A stretch of 64,000 nucleotides of DNA from Lithobates sylvaticus. Lineage: Eukaryota > Chordata > Amphibia > Anura > Ranidae. The stretch lies in contig CM053032.1 of the NCBI GenBank assembly GCA_028564925.1, positions 121,105,490-121,169,489 of the forward strand, read 5' to 3'. Made by a program: the position numbers and the translations under genes. Shown here one piece after another: positions 23,128 through 33,039 of the stretch (positions are counted from its first letter, which is position 1; each line of letters begins with the position of its first letter). Under the pieces are notes generated by a model. That model was given only the letters and a program-made list of their open reading frames with translations, was not told where the DNA came from and searched no databases.

Positions 23128-23167
23128 GGCTGACGCGTTTCTGGGGAGAACCCCTTTCCTCAGAGCC
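23128..23167 (-). ncRNA. Hammerhead ribozyme-like fold, minus-strand copy
   Basis: The 40-nt motif is identical to the plus-strand copy at 23,213-23,252. Read on the minus strand it has stem I GGCT/AGCC closing the ends, core CTGAGGA, stem II GGGG/CCCC with loop TTCT, a GAAA box, a two-pair stem III (AC-GC-GT) and a GTC cleavage triplet. An AA/A internal loop replaces the usual first stem II pair. It sits in the left inner arm of the palindrome. Confidence 0.6.
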
Positions 23168-23212
23168 TAAAAGTGGGCAATGGTCTCATCAAGACATCAA
23201 GACCATTGCCCA

Positions 23213-23252
23213 GGCTCTGAGGAAAGGGGTTCTCCCCAGAAACGCGTCAGCC
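23213..23252 (+). ncRNA. Hammerhead ribozyme-like fold, plus-strand copy
   Basis: Stem I is GGCT 23,213-23,216 with AGCC 23,249-23,252. The core CTGAGGA is 23,217-23,223, and stem II is GGGG 23,226-23,229 with CCCC 23,234-23,237. GAAA is 23,239-23,242, followed by a short stem III (A42-C43 with G46-T47) and the cleavage triplet GTC at 23,246-23,248. The arrangement fits the minimal type I hammerheads known in Penelope-like elements. Activity is not proven and stem I is only 4 bp. Confidence 0.6.
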
Positions 23253-23482
23253 ATTCGCTAGAGGAAGCATCAGATTCCCTCGGTATCTAAGATTTGAGGT
23301 CGGAAGTTCCTAGCAGTGGACGCTTTTATCTATGTATTTGCCTTCAGCTTATACTCGTTTGTGAGTAGAAAATTTGCTGTTTTATTCTTTTTATTAAAGC
23401 CTCTTTAGTGGTAATGCACAAAGGTCGGTGCGCCCTTCTGTTTTTCCTTTTTTCTATAGTGTTTATGAACATACTACCCACC

Positions 23483-23865
23483 ACCATACACTCCACACTG
23501 TACATTCCCTATTTAACATGACCACATGCTGCACTATGCACATAATCTCAGACTCTATTTAACCAAATCCTTTTAAGACATGCCCAATACTTAGCACAAT
23601 TTAAACCACGCCCAATCTTCACCGCATTTTTATTTTTCTCGATGGCTAGGGCCCACTTTCGATCTTACACACGGGCCCACTGATTTCATGATATGCCCCT
23701 AAATCTGAAACCCACTTACATTATACATTGTACACAGTCTGCACTCCTATCTATAAAATACATCTTAATTACTTAATTAGTGCTATGAGCAAAAGCCTCA
23801 CAGAGGACTAAGGCTACTTTTAGTAAATAAAAATTGTTTTAATAAAAAATATCTATTAGCATTTC
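23483..23865. other. No recognised feature
   Basis: Non-coding. Blocks of 'ccacac', 'accatgccc' and 'gggcccac' words suggest old repeat sequence, but I cannot name it. Confidence 0.3.
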
Positions 23866-23869
23866 TTAA

Positions 23870-24065
23870 CCACTTGCCGACTGCCCATAGCTGAAAAACA
23901 GCTGCAGGGAAGTCGGATAACTCTGGGAGGGCATACTATAATGTCCTCCCAGAATTGCACTCCCGCACGCCCCTTGGGGCACGCACCCGGGAATATCCGT
24001 GATCGCATCACGGATCATGGTATAGGGCCGATGGTAGCAGCCCTTTACCACGTGATCGCTCCGTC
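23870..24065 (+). mobile_element. TTAA element family A, 5' fragment
   Basis: Begins CCACTTGCCGACTGCCC after TTAA (23,866-23,869). It keeps the same landmarks as the copy at 21,967: 'gggagggcatactataatg', 'acccgggaatatccgtgatc', 'tttaccacgtgatcgctc'. The rest is missing where a TA/CATA microsatellite starts. Confidence 0.85.
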
Positions 24066-24240
24066 AAAGAGACTGTATATATGTGTGTATATGTATATAT
24101 ATATTTATACATTGCCTGCACTGCCTGAATATCAAGTAAACACTAAATATATAGTCTATGCTAAATGCATAATATATATATTTATATATATATATATTCT
24201 AAACTGTATATATATATATATATATATATATAGATTCTGC
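24066..24240. repeat. TA-rich microsatellite cluster
   Basis: Several TA and TATG runs (24,069-24,105; 24,172-24,232) interrupt low-complexity sequence. Tyr-Ile-rich open frames here are repeat artefacts. Confidence 0.9.
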
Positions 24241-24241
24241 A

Positions 24242-24330
24242 TTTAGCCTAGATTGCCTTTGGCCAATTATGGCTCTCTTAGCAGAGCGCGCTGTGATTGG
24301 CCAAAGCATGCATGTCAGGTCCTAGCACCA
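24242..24330. mobile_element. Fragment similar to the inner right arm of the foldback hAT element
   Basis: The sequence 'ccaattatggctctc' and then 'gctgtgattggccaa' followed by 'gcatgc' is repeated in the same order at 60,470-60,520 inside the foldback element. This may be a small derivative of that family. Termini not found. Confidence 0.45.
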
Positions 24331-24946
24331 CAGCTTCAGGCCCTGCCAGCCCAGCTGGCTGCAGATGCCTCTTTTACCAGCCCTCTTGGCTACCTCTTCA
24401 CACCAGTCCACCCAACTAACACTTCACCAGCCCACCTGGCTAACTCTCAGGAGATCTCTCAGGGGAAGTACTGAAGACTTAAGCCCACCTCTGTCTTTAA
24501 GAAAGACTGGCTGCATGTTGCAGTCTCTCCTGTTTGTTGGTCCCCCCAAGAGTTGAACTACTCACTCTGTCCTCTCCTTGCTCCCGTGCCTCCAGGGTAG
24601 ATTCCTTGCTTGTGTCTTTGGCAGGATCTTTCCAGCACTTGAGCCTGGACCCAAGGCAGGTCCCCCCCCCAGACTAGGGGGTACACTGACCACCGACAGC
24701 CTCCTCAACACTGCATCTCCATCTTCCAATGACTGCCCTGCTGGGGACTACTGGGGACTGCCTGAGGCCTCATAAATATGCATGGCAGCTCCTCCTACCC
24801 CCCACCCTCTAATGCTAGAAGGTTATCCAACAACCTTACAGACACCAGGGGGAGACACCAGAGGATTGCCAGGATGCGTCATCAAGCCCTAAACTCTAAC
24901 AACCCTGACCCAATTACAGACTCACAAATGTATACTATGAGTCAGA
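24331..24946. other. No recognised feature
   Basis: GC-richer, Pro/Ser-rich in translation with short CA/CC-rich repeats ('agcccacctggctaac'). No intact or familiar coding sequence. Confidence 0.3.
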
Positions 24947-24998
24947 GTTACACAGTTACATAGTTAGGTTGAATAAAGACCATCTAGTTCAACCCCCA
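24947..24998 (-). mobile_element. CR1/SINE 3'-tail fragment
   Basis: 'gttacacagttacatagtta' followed by 'ggttgaataaagaccatc' and 'tagttcaaccccc' matches the CR1-type terminus seen elsewhere in the window. Confidence 0.7.
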
Positions 24999-26336
24999 AA
25001 AAAAGTATGGTTTGCCTATTCTGCACGCTACATATAGCACACCATAGAGAGTGCTACACTAGTAAACGGCTGTACAGAGCAATGCCAGGGCAAATACTAA
25101 TGGCTTCCACATCAGCATTTACCTGCGCATGCATGCATGGTGTGTCTTCTCAAACATACCACTTTCACACTTAAAGAGAAACACCATACATGCATGTGGC
25201 ACTAAACACAGATGCAGAAGCCATCAGTGTTTACCTGTGCATGGCCAGGTAAAGCTATTGATTGTATTGGTGGCTGTACGTGGCAGGTGCGGCTCCCCAG
25301 AGAGCATATGCCTCGTTACACAGGAGATGCAAGCATCTGTGTGCATGAGGCCTGAGAAGTCTGTATTTAACAATTGTTTTGTAATGACATTCTTGGTAAA
25401 AGTAAACAGCAAGCCAATACCTAACCTAGAAGGTCTTTTATCCAAACTACACGTGGTTCAAGGACCAAAGTAACTACAGATAAAGATAACATTGGTTAAT
25501 TTCTACAGTTTTGAAATGCATTTTATTCATGATCCAAATATGAAGTCATGAATGGTTTATAATTTTTCTTAGATACTGAAATAAAAAAATAGAATTGTAA
25601 TTCATCCATGCCATTTTTTATAAGTTTATTTAAGACTGTCTAATATACCCATGCCATTTTTTATCTCTACTTAAATAATAACATTTATTGGAGCCTCAAA
25701 GAATTTATATGGCTCCAAGTGTAGAACGTGTTTATAAACTGTTCCATTATAGGGTTAAAATAGGTTGTCTACTTCAAATTAAAATGATACCAAACAGCTT
25801 TTCTTAATATTCTCTAATTCCTCTTTATTGGCCACTGAGGTACTGTGATGGATAATTACAAAGCAGAGCTGCATTTGAGCTGCAGAGACATAACCAAGTG
25901 GAGGCTGCTGACTTACATCCACTTCTAATGAAAGCTAAAAACCTGTGCACATTCTACTTGCCCAACAGTCACCAATGAGATGTTTTAAGATACATTTGGA
26001 AACTATCACTGGACTCAAAGCTCCTCTGCTTTCTCCAGTTGGACACAGCCTAGCCTTTAAAAATATTAAATAGGAAATGAAGAGTCAAGCAACTATTATC
26101 GTGGTAGTAATTTTGGAGATGTTTGTTAGCTTACTTTGAAAAGCCGGTGAACTAACAAAGGAGTGGCTGTAGTTTCTGCCAAAAAGCAGCATGGGAAAAT
26201 GTGAAGTTTTTATTTTCTATCTGTGTTGTAATGAAAAACCCATATAGTTAGATTAAAAATTCTGTACACTACAAAAATACAAATTGTCATACTATTGTGT
26301 TGTTCCATTGTCAATCTGTGCTATGCACTCAAGAAC
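24999..26336. other. No gene recognised
   Basis: 1.3 kb without a supported gene. At 25,110-25,345 there are 'tttacctgcgcatg', 'tttacctgtgcatgg' and a closing 'gcatgaggcctgagaag', suggesting a decayed MITE of the 'gcctca' type. The rest is AT-rich single-copy-looking DNA. Confidence 0.35.
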
Positions 26337-27300
26337 ACCACAATGCGCAATGTGTGTTTGATGTGGTGTGCTGCAGAAAAAAAAGGCAAAAGCAATAAAG
26401 TGTGTTGAGGCACTTGCAATCACCGTAACCCAGGCACTATACAGACAGGTGAACTTACAGCTTCAGCCTAAGCGTCTCCTGACCACACTCCTCTGACATG
26501 TTTCGCCCCACCCATGGGCCTTAATCATTGTGATCTCAATGATTAAAGTGTTACTAAACCCTTGTTTTTTTTTACATGGTTACAATGGTTTTGCACTGAG
26601 CAGTCCAGATCTTCCTCTTCTCAGGCCCCACACTGGCGCTCCTGGCCCCTCCCTCCTGTCGGGTGCCTACTGTGGGGGCACCCAAGCAGGTGCGCTCCCG
26701 AGCCATGGCTCTGTGTGTTAATTTACATATGGAGCTGCTGCTCGGCCCCACCCCTCCATCTCCTGATTGGCTCACTGGCTGTGATTCACAGACAATGGCT
26801 CCCACTGCTGCCAAAAGCTAATCAGGAGTGCGTGTCCCCGGAGAGACAAGGTTCCTTTGAACATTGTTGGATCAAGAGGGGGCTCAGGTAAGTTTTAGGG
26901 GGGGCTGCTGCACTCAGAAGATTTTTTACCTACATGCATAGAATGCATGAAGGTAAAAAACCTTGTGCCTTTACAACCACTTTAAGTCCCATGGGGCGAA
27001 CCATGTCAGAGGAGTGTATGATTAAGTCCCATGGGTGGGCTGAAACATGTTGGAGGAGTATAGTCAGGAGGAGCTTAGGCTGAAGCTGTATCTTAAATTG
27101 TCTGTATAGTGGCTGTGCTCCAGTGTGTGGCATTTCAACCTTCTGTCTTCTGATTTGCTTCTGCTAGTCTGGCTGAGCTTGTTTGAATGCCGACACCTGT
27201 TGTGTGTTTTGGACTGCAGGGGGAGGCTTGTAGTGCTTTGAGCGATGCTCCAAGTTCTTTGCATATGGGTCACAACATGGCACTTGCATTACCACAATGC
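26337..27300. mobile_element. Palindromic Penelope-like insertion, interrupted by a TTAA element
   Basis: Inverted arms: 'cttcagcctaagc' with 'ggagacg'-like sequence and hammerhead-like 'gacatgtttcgcccc' at 26,460-26,512 pair with 'gcttaggctgaag' and 'ggctgaaacatgttgg' at 27,035-27,090. A third, truncated motif ('ggggcgaaccatgtcagagg') is at 26,994-27,015. The 10-mer ACCACAATGC occurs at 26,337-26,346 and 27,291-27,300 and may be the target duplication. The hammerhead-like cores read ATGATTA instead of CTGANGA, so they are relics. Family by analogy with 21,765-23,482. Confidence 0.5.
26547..26981 (+). mobile_element. TTAA-bounded MITE, AGTGTTACTAAACCC / ACAACCACT ends
   Basis: Flanked by TTAA at 26,543-26,546 and 26,982-26,985. 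The left end is AGTGTTACTAAACCC; the right end on the other strand is AGTGGTTGTAAAGGC. Inner repeats 'ttttttacctacatgcat' and 'atgcatgaaggtaaaaaacc' form a hairpin near the right end. It interrupts a hammerhead-like repeat of the surrounding element. The left terminus is shared with the element at 51,685-52,192. Confidence 0.88.
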
Positions 27301-27812
27301 ATCTCAGTATTAACGGGCCCTGAATGTGCAAACACCCTCACAGCCATGTATTGACCTGCTTATGATTACAAGTAATAAATAATAATTACATCATGAATAG
27401 TTAAAGTAGACAAATGTTAAAACTGTCAATTAACCAGACAAAACTCAGTTAAAATACAAACTGTATATGTGAACGGATTTGCCTTGTCTGGTGAACACAC
27501 TTGATAGTCAGCATGTTGACATCATCCTTTCTTATTGTAGTTTTGTAGCTTCCCTGTATTTTCTTTTTTTTGTAATCTGCCTAAACACCTCTATCGACAA
27601 CTACAAGTACCTACAAACATGTTCATTTTACAGAACTGTGGAGTACAGTAAAGCCATGATACCAACAATGGGAATAACCCACATGGTGCCTGTTCACTTC
27701 ACAAAAGGATTTAAAAAATTGTATTCATCTTCTGCTTCAATGACGTATGTAAAGGTTTTGAATGTCCCATCCATTTCTAACCTGTTGAAAATGGTCACCA
27801 GGACAAATATGG
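27301..27812. other. No recognised feature
   Basis: Contains a 117-codon open frame (27,479-27,832) with no recognisable domain. It runs into the left boundary of the next insertion, which argues against it being a real exon as drawn. Confidence 0.3.
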
Positions 27813-29121
27813 CAGTGAATCTCCATATTTAGGTGAATTTACATATAAATCTTAAACCTCAAAAGACTCACAGCAAATAGTGGCGCTGTAAAGTATATCA
27901 TATATCTGTGCAAATACAGTGCAAAAGAATATATAAAATACAAAAATAAACTAAACTCTATGTATAAATCAAACAACACCTCTCAGTGTCCAGTGATGAA
28001 AATATAACACAATACAAATCAAAAATAATTAATGAGTAAATCTAATGTGCAAATCATATATACGCGGATAATTAAAGTTCAAAAAAAGCCGCTGAACCAA
28101 GTGATATTTAGATAAAAATCAGTGAAAGTTCCACATGTGATATTTAAAATGTAAAATCAATTCTTCTGAAATCTTCCACCACACCACAGTGATACGTGTC
28201 TCCTCTCCCAAAAGAAATGCACTCACCAAATAAATATGCCTACACTTTCGTGACAGGCTACTGCGCATAAGGGTCCCACCAAGGGGGTCAGTTGAATTCT
28301 CCACAGACCAGTTGTATAACAGGTTAACTCCACATGTGAATGAAAAAGAGGTGCTTCCAATAGTGTAAATCAGTAAACACTTTATTGCGAATCACATAAA
28401 ACACTCCAAAAGATCCACGCACATTTTTCAAAGTAAAAACCAGCAAAGAAAGTAGCAATCAGCACTGCACTGCACTGCAAGCTCAACTTCAAATGGAACA
28501 CTGTCTGTTCTATGGTCACGGCGGACTCGAGGTGTATCATGCACAGCCTGTGTATGTCTCACCCTCATTCCCATGAATAAGTCGAGTAGATGACGAAACA
28601 TGTCGGGTGCGTGGCTAAGCGGCAATCATCAACAGTGAGAGCATAGCACAGGAACCCAAACGAGGAGCGGGACGATTTGAATTGGTTGTCCGGATAGCGA
28701 GGAGAGGGTGAGACATACACAGGCTGTGCATGATACACCTCGACCTTTTGAACTTTAATTATCCGCTGATATATGATTTGCACATTAGATTTACTCATTA
28801 ATTATTTTTGATTTGTATTGTGTTATATTTTCATCACTGGACACTGAGAGGTGTTGTTTGATTTATACATAGAGTTTAGTTTATTTTTGTATTTTATATA
28901 TTCTTTTGCACTGTATTTGCACAGATATATGATATACTTTACAGCGCCACTATTTGCTGTGAGTCTTTTGAGGTTTAAGATTTATATGTAAATTCACCTA
29001 AATATTTTCCTTTTTGTAAGTGGCAGCTTTAGATAGGGTGATCCCTAACACCTGAGCGCAGTGGGAGGCATCTAAATAGGGGCGGTTATTTGGATTCCTG
29101 CGGTATCAGTGAATCTCCATA
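27813..29121. mobile_element. Palindromic Penelope-like insertion with 15-bp target duplication
   Basis: The 15-mer CAGTGAATCTCCATA is duplicated exactly at 27,813-27,827 and 29,107-29,121. Inside, about 250-bp arms (27,825-28,084 and 28,744-29,005) are near-perfect inverted repeats. A second, inner pair lies at 28,523-28,573 and 28,698-28,744. A degenerate hammerhead-like motif is at 28,570-28,612 (GTC/GAC stem, GAAACATGTC). No protein remnants. The long target duplication and paired arms fit Penelope-like insertions; the family is inferred. Confidence 0.6.
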
Positions 29122-29581
29122 GCATGGACAAAGATAGCAATAGGTTTTATCCCCCATCTCTATGCTATCCAAAAACTAAAAAAATAAAATATGTCTGAAG
29201 ATATACTTTAATATCTTTAATAAACATGTAGCAGGACTAAAGTGAAGCTTTTAAATTTTCCCAAATTTCCTCTTTACTTCAAGGTTCATGGTAGTTTTTC
29301 TACATCTGTATCCACAGCATGTTAAATTTGAAATGATTTATTCTACATTCTAGCTGGGGTTACAAAACTGTTATCTAAGTCTCTAGCAAGTAGATATAAT
29401 GTCGGCTCTCATTGTTTTGTCCTTACGGTACAAGCTGTAAGTCTCTTCTTTTACAACACAACTAATATGCGCACTATATTCTATTATATTTATACAGCAG
29501 CATCACAGAAAGCACACAAATTCCAGAAAACTTGAATTAGTTAGGCTGTCTGTATTCCATGTTTATTTGGATTAAAACAAT
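29122..29581. other. No recognised feature
   Basis: AT-rich non-coding sequence. Confidence 0.4.
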
Positions 29582-29585
29582 TTAA

Positions 29586-30183
29586 AGAGGAGGTCCAGCC
29601 TCCTTCAGAAAAAAATGTAAGTCAGCAGCTGCAAATACTGTAGCTGCTGAGCGCTGACTTTTAATATTAGGACACTTACCTGTCCAGGGATTCTGTAATG
29701 TCAGCACCCCAGCCGATTTTACCATTGGCTCTACTTTTATATAGATTTTACTCACAGAGGTGATCATCGTTATGTACTTTTGTAATCATCAGTACTATAA
29801 CCAAAGTATCAGTGAGGTATAGATTGAAGTATAACTAAAGATAACATTTATACTTTTAGTTTTGTATAGAGTAGAGATGGATTAGAACACCTGTCAGTTT
29901 TTATTGCTGTCTGTGTTCCGGTTAGGCAGATTCACCATTATCATTGAAAGTAAAAGAAAATCCCAAATTTTCAGTTGTCCCCAGAAAAGTAATAGAGGGG
30001 AAATCTTCCAAGTTCTGGTGACCTGGAGTTCCCCAAGTACTTTCCTTAATTTGCAGGGATTTTGTCTCTCTTCCTGTCTAGCTATGGGAAGTGAAGGTAA
30101 ATTTCCGCAATTGGACACAGATAAAAAAAAATATGACTATCAAAAATTAAAAAAAAAAAAAAAGTTTTGCCTACAGCTCTACT
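29586..30183. mobile_element. TTAA-bounded element, AGAGGAGGTCCAGCC left end
   Basis: Flanked by TTAA at 29,582-29,585 and 30,184-30,187. The left end is AGAGGAGGTCCAGCC and the right end, reversed, AGTAGAGCTGTAGGC, a degenerate pair. The left arm shares 'gcagctgcaaatactgtagc' and 'ggacacttacctgtcc' with the element at 40,983-41,420. The right half ('cttcctgtctagctatggg') may come from a different family. Non-coding. Confidence 0.65.
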
Positions 30184-30187
30184 TTAA

Positions 30188-30709
30188 GCTACAAATACAA
30201 CTGGACATCATTGCTGAAAATTAGGAAATTGTTTAGTTAATTAATCTTACCCTATTATAACCAATCAGAAGGCCTTTTTTCTGTATAGGAAAATGAAAGA
30301 AATGAATCAGTATGGGTATTGTGGGGCATCATGTACAAACCACTGTTTCCTCAGAAGCTATGATAAATAAGGCCAATGTCTAATCTATCAATTCAGGGTC
30401 TCGCTTTAACAAATAACTTTTGCAGAATGCTTAAGTTGCGCATTTGGCTAGGTCTCAAATTGCTGAAATTAAATTAATGTAAATAATACACATTTCGGAA
30501 TGCCACTGAATCACTATTTTATTAAACTGAGCGCACATTTCAGGTACACTGTAAATATGGGTTTATTACTGTGGATGCTGCTTTATGTTGTATTGAAGTT
30601 GCCATTTATTCCCCTTCAGCTGGTACTCTGTGCTGTCCCTCTGCTTTCTTGTTTCAGAGTAACTCTCTCCCCTTGCAGGTTCCTATGATGACATCGCCTG
30701 CAGAGACAT
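30188..30709. other. No recognised feature
   Basis: No gene recognised. A Leu-rich 62-codon frame (30,500-30,688) has hydrophobic stretches but no supporting context. Confidence 0.3.
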
Positions 30710-30855
30710 ACACAGGTAGTCTGGAAATATACACACAGAAGACACACCCTCTGCTCCTCATCCAGACCCACTGCTTCATGATCTGTTGTCAATCCCTTTT
30801 CTTGAAGGAGGAGCAGAGGGCATGTCTTGTGCGTGTAGTCCAGGCTGCCTGTGTT
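30710..30855. repeat. Imperfect hairpin, 47-bp arms
   Basis: 'cacaggtagtctgg' through 'caccctctgctcctc' (30,710-30,758) is the inverse of 'gaggagcagaggg' through 'ccaggctgcctgtg' (30,809-30,855). Arms are about 80 percent matched by eye. Probably the core of a decayed MITE. Confidence 0.7.
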
Positions 30856-30894
30856 TGTTGGCACAGCGTCCCCACATCAAGCAAATTATATTAA

Positions 30895-31534
30895 TGCAGG
30901 GCAGTGGAATCGATAGGGGGTGGCTACTGGGGCAATAGCCCCCAATCTGGGGCCAATAGCCCAGAGTCTCTTATCGGGTGCAGCGGTGCTGTGGCTGTGT
31001 GTAAATAGAGGAGATGTATTGCTAATTGTGGGGGGGGGGGCTTCCACCTTCAATCCACACCCCTCCTCTCTCATTGGCTCCAGAGAAGCTGGCTTTTTGG
31101 AGCCATTTGTGAGTTATGAGCAGGAGGGGAGCTAGCTGGAGGAAGGATGGGAAATGTCAGCGCTGACAACTAGCGCAGATTGGACACTGAGCTGTCACAG
31201 GGCAGAGCGAGCAACAGAGGAGGAGAGAGACCACCCAAGAGCCTGGACATTGTCACTGCTCAGATAAGACACCCATCGGTTCCATGGACAAGGGAGGAGC
31301 GGGTTGGAGCATGAATGAAAAGGAAAGGAGAAAATCGATCTCTACCAGGCTTGTGTTCCTGTCAGCAACCGAACCTCCCCCTCCTGGGGAGGACAGAGCA
31401 AGCAGTAGCGATCATTGATATCCACATAGAAGTCACCGGAGCTCCACCCAATGCAAGATAACAGGACGGATGGCAGACTGCATTCTTCTCCAGCGAATCT
31501 CGATTGTTGTCATGCTTTTGCAGTAATCTTTCTC
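30895..31534. other. No gene recognised
   Basis: GC-richer sequence with an internal 'ggggcaatagcccccaatctggggcc' palindrome at 30,930-30,955 and an 11-G run at 31,030. No supported feature. Confidence 0.3.
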
Positions 31535-32249
31535 TGTCAGCTTACCTCTCCTCATGTGTTCAGAATAAGAGGCCAGCCACTCTCACCTGGCTGTTTTTAT
31601 AACCTCTCCTCTAAGCATGGCTCCACCCCAGGCCCTATCAGGGAACCCTATATGAACCTGTGCACTGCAAGCCAGCAGTGCTGATCAACCATTGTGTATT
31701 CACTGTGTGTTTGGCTTCCTGTTTTCTGCTTGCCGCGTGCTCTACGTTTGTCTATGTTACCGACCTTGGCGTGTTCTCGACTATTCCTGTCTGCTCGTGA
31801 TCCTGATCTTTTGGTGTGTCCCCGACTATCCCTGTTTGCCTGTGACCCTGAACCTTTGGCGTGTACTCTGTTGTTTCTGTCTGCTAGTCGCCCTGACCTC
31901 TGCCTTATCGCTTTACTATCCTTGTTGTTCTGTTCCAGCCTGCTGCTTCCTTCTCCTGTAGTGAGCGTGAGCTGTGAGATCCTAGGGGCCGCGACCTGGA
32001 GCCAGACTGCAGCGTAGTCCATCCTCACCACTAGAGGCTCTGGTGAACACATTCTGGCTCTTAGACTCTGTGCCCTGGGGACTCTATGCTCTAGCTCCCA
32101 CTGGGATCTGTGTTAGTGATCCAGTAGACCTGCTTCCTGAACCTCCCTGGGTACAATCTGCAGCAGTCAGTCCTAGTGTCCACTATCTTAGCGGTGCACT
32201 TCCGACTTCAACGGAGTGCATCTGTCACCTGGTCTCAGGTGACCTGACA
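31535..32249 (+). mobile_element. Solo LTR, Ty3/gypsy type, fossil
   Basis: A block of about 715 bp starting TGTCAGC and ending GACCTGACA (TG...CA borders). Internal words such as 'aagccagcagtgctgatc', 'acctggagccagactg' and 'aggctctggtgaacac' follow the order of gypsy-type LTRs I know from frogs. No internal coding region or second LTR lies beside it, so it is a solo LTR. No clear target duplication survives, suggesting an old insertion. Family assignment is from memory. Confidence 0.6.
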
Positions 32250-32320
32250 ATTGTTCTGCCTTCCACACTGTATAAATCTGTGCTGTACCTTGGCAGGACA
32301 GGTATGGTGAAAGTAAAATG

Positions 32321-32461
32321 CCTGAATATGTTAGGAATATATTGTGCCTTTTCAGGTACTACATTGATGTATTTTAACAAAATCATTCTTTTAAATATAT
32401 GTGTATGTAGAATATATCTCTAACACCTGAAAAGTCCCAGTATATTTCTAACATATTCAGG
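32321..32461. repeat. Hairpin-type MITE, 141 bp
   Basis: Left arm 'cctgaatatgttaggaatat' and on to 'ccttttcaggt' (32,321-32,357) is mirrored by 'acctgaaaagtcccag' through 'taacatattcagg' (32,425-32,461). The arms are strongly complementary with a 67-bp loop. Non-coding. Confidence 0.8.
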
Positions 32462-32464
32462 AAT

Positions 32465-32966
32465 TTGAGCATCAACAGCAAAGGATGTGGTGCCACATTA
32501 CAGCCCAACTCCAGGAAATGAAAATAAAGTCCAATCTTGCAGTGTATGTGTGTGTGTGTGGGGGGGGGGAGGGTGAGCCTCTTTCACCTACCTGTTTTCA
32601 TGCTCCAGCCAGCTTCACTGCTCTCTTCCTCTACCAAAACCTCATCCTCATCACATACCATAAAGGAACATTAACCCTGTATGGTATGATGAGGGGGCTG
32701 GAGTGTGATCTGCGCATGCGACGCTGCTCGGGAAAGCCCATACACGTTCTGTCATCTTTGGACAGACGGGCGCATGCATAGTGACATAATGGCACCAGGC
32801 AGCGCCATTTTTAAATGTAAGGCAGCAGTGGGACTTTGTGAGGTCTCAGCAGTGGCGTGCACCTCTCATTACGGCCCGGTAAGACCCCTCCACAGCCTCT
32901 GACATCTGTACCATGTCCAAAGCCTCTGTCCTGTACCATGTCTGCAGCTTCTGTCCTGTGTGTGTA
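32465..32966. other. No recognised gene
   Basis: Includes a GT/G run (32,545-32,570) and 'ctctgtcctgtaccatgtc'-like direct repeats at 32,898-32,960. No coding sequence supported. Confidence 0.35.

Positions 32967-33037
<71 letters not shown>
32967..33037. repeat. (TA)n microsatellite
   Basis: About 70 bp of pure TA repeats. The open frames through it on both strands are artefacts. Confidence 0.95.

Positions 33038-33039
<2 letters not shown>

Larger units (their letters stand above)
21765..23482. mobile_element. Palindromic, hammerhead-bearing element (Penelope-like), with a nested insertion
   Basis: Long inverted arms run from 21,890 ('tgttcataaacactatag') to 23,470 (its complement) around a centre at about 23,190. 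Both arms hold the same blocks, for example 'ggcgcaccgacctttgtgc' and 'ctagcagtggacgc'. The 14-mer ACATACTACCCACC occurs at 21,765-21,778 and 23,469-23,482, possibly a target duplication of the variable length known for Penelope-like elements. The left arm is interrupted by a TTAA element (21,967-22,982) absent from the right arm. No coding sequence is present, so the Penelope-like label is inferred from the hammerheads and the inverted paired structure. Confidence 0.6.

Noticed and set aside
28570-28612. Complete hammerhead ribozyme
   Set aside because: The core reads ATGAATA rather than CUGANGA and stem I has only three pairs, so I list it as a relic within the palindromic element.
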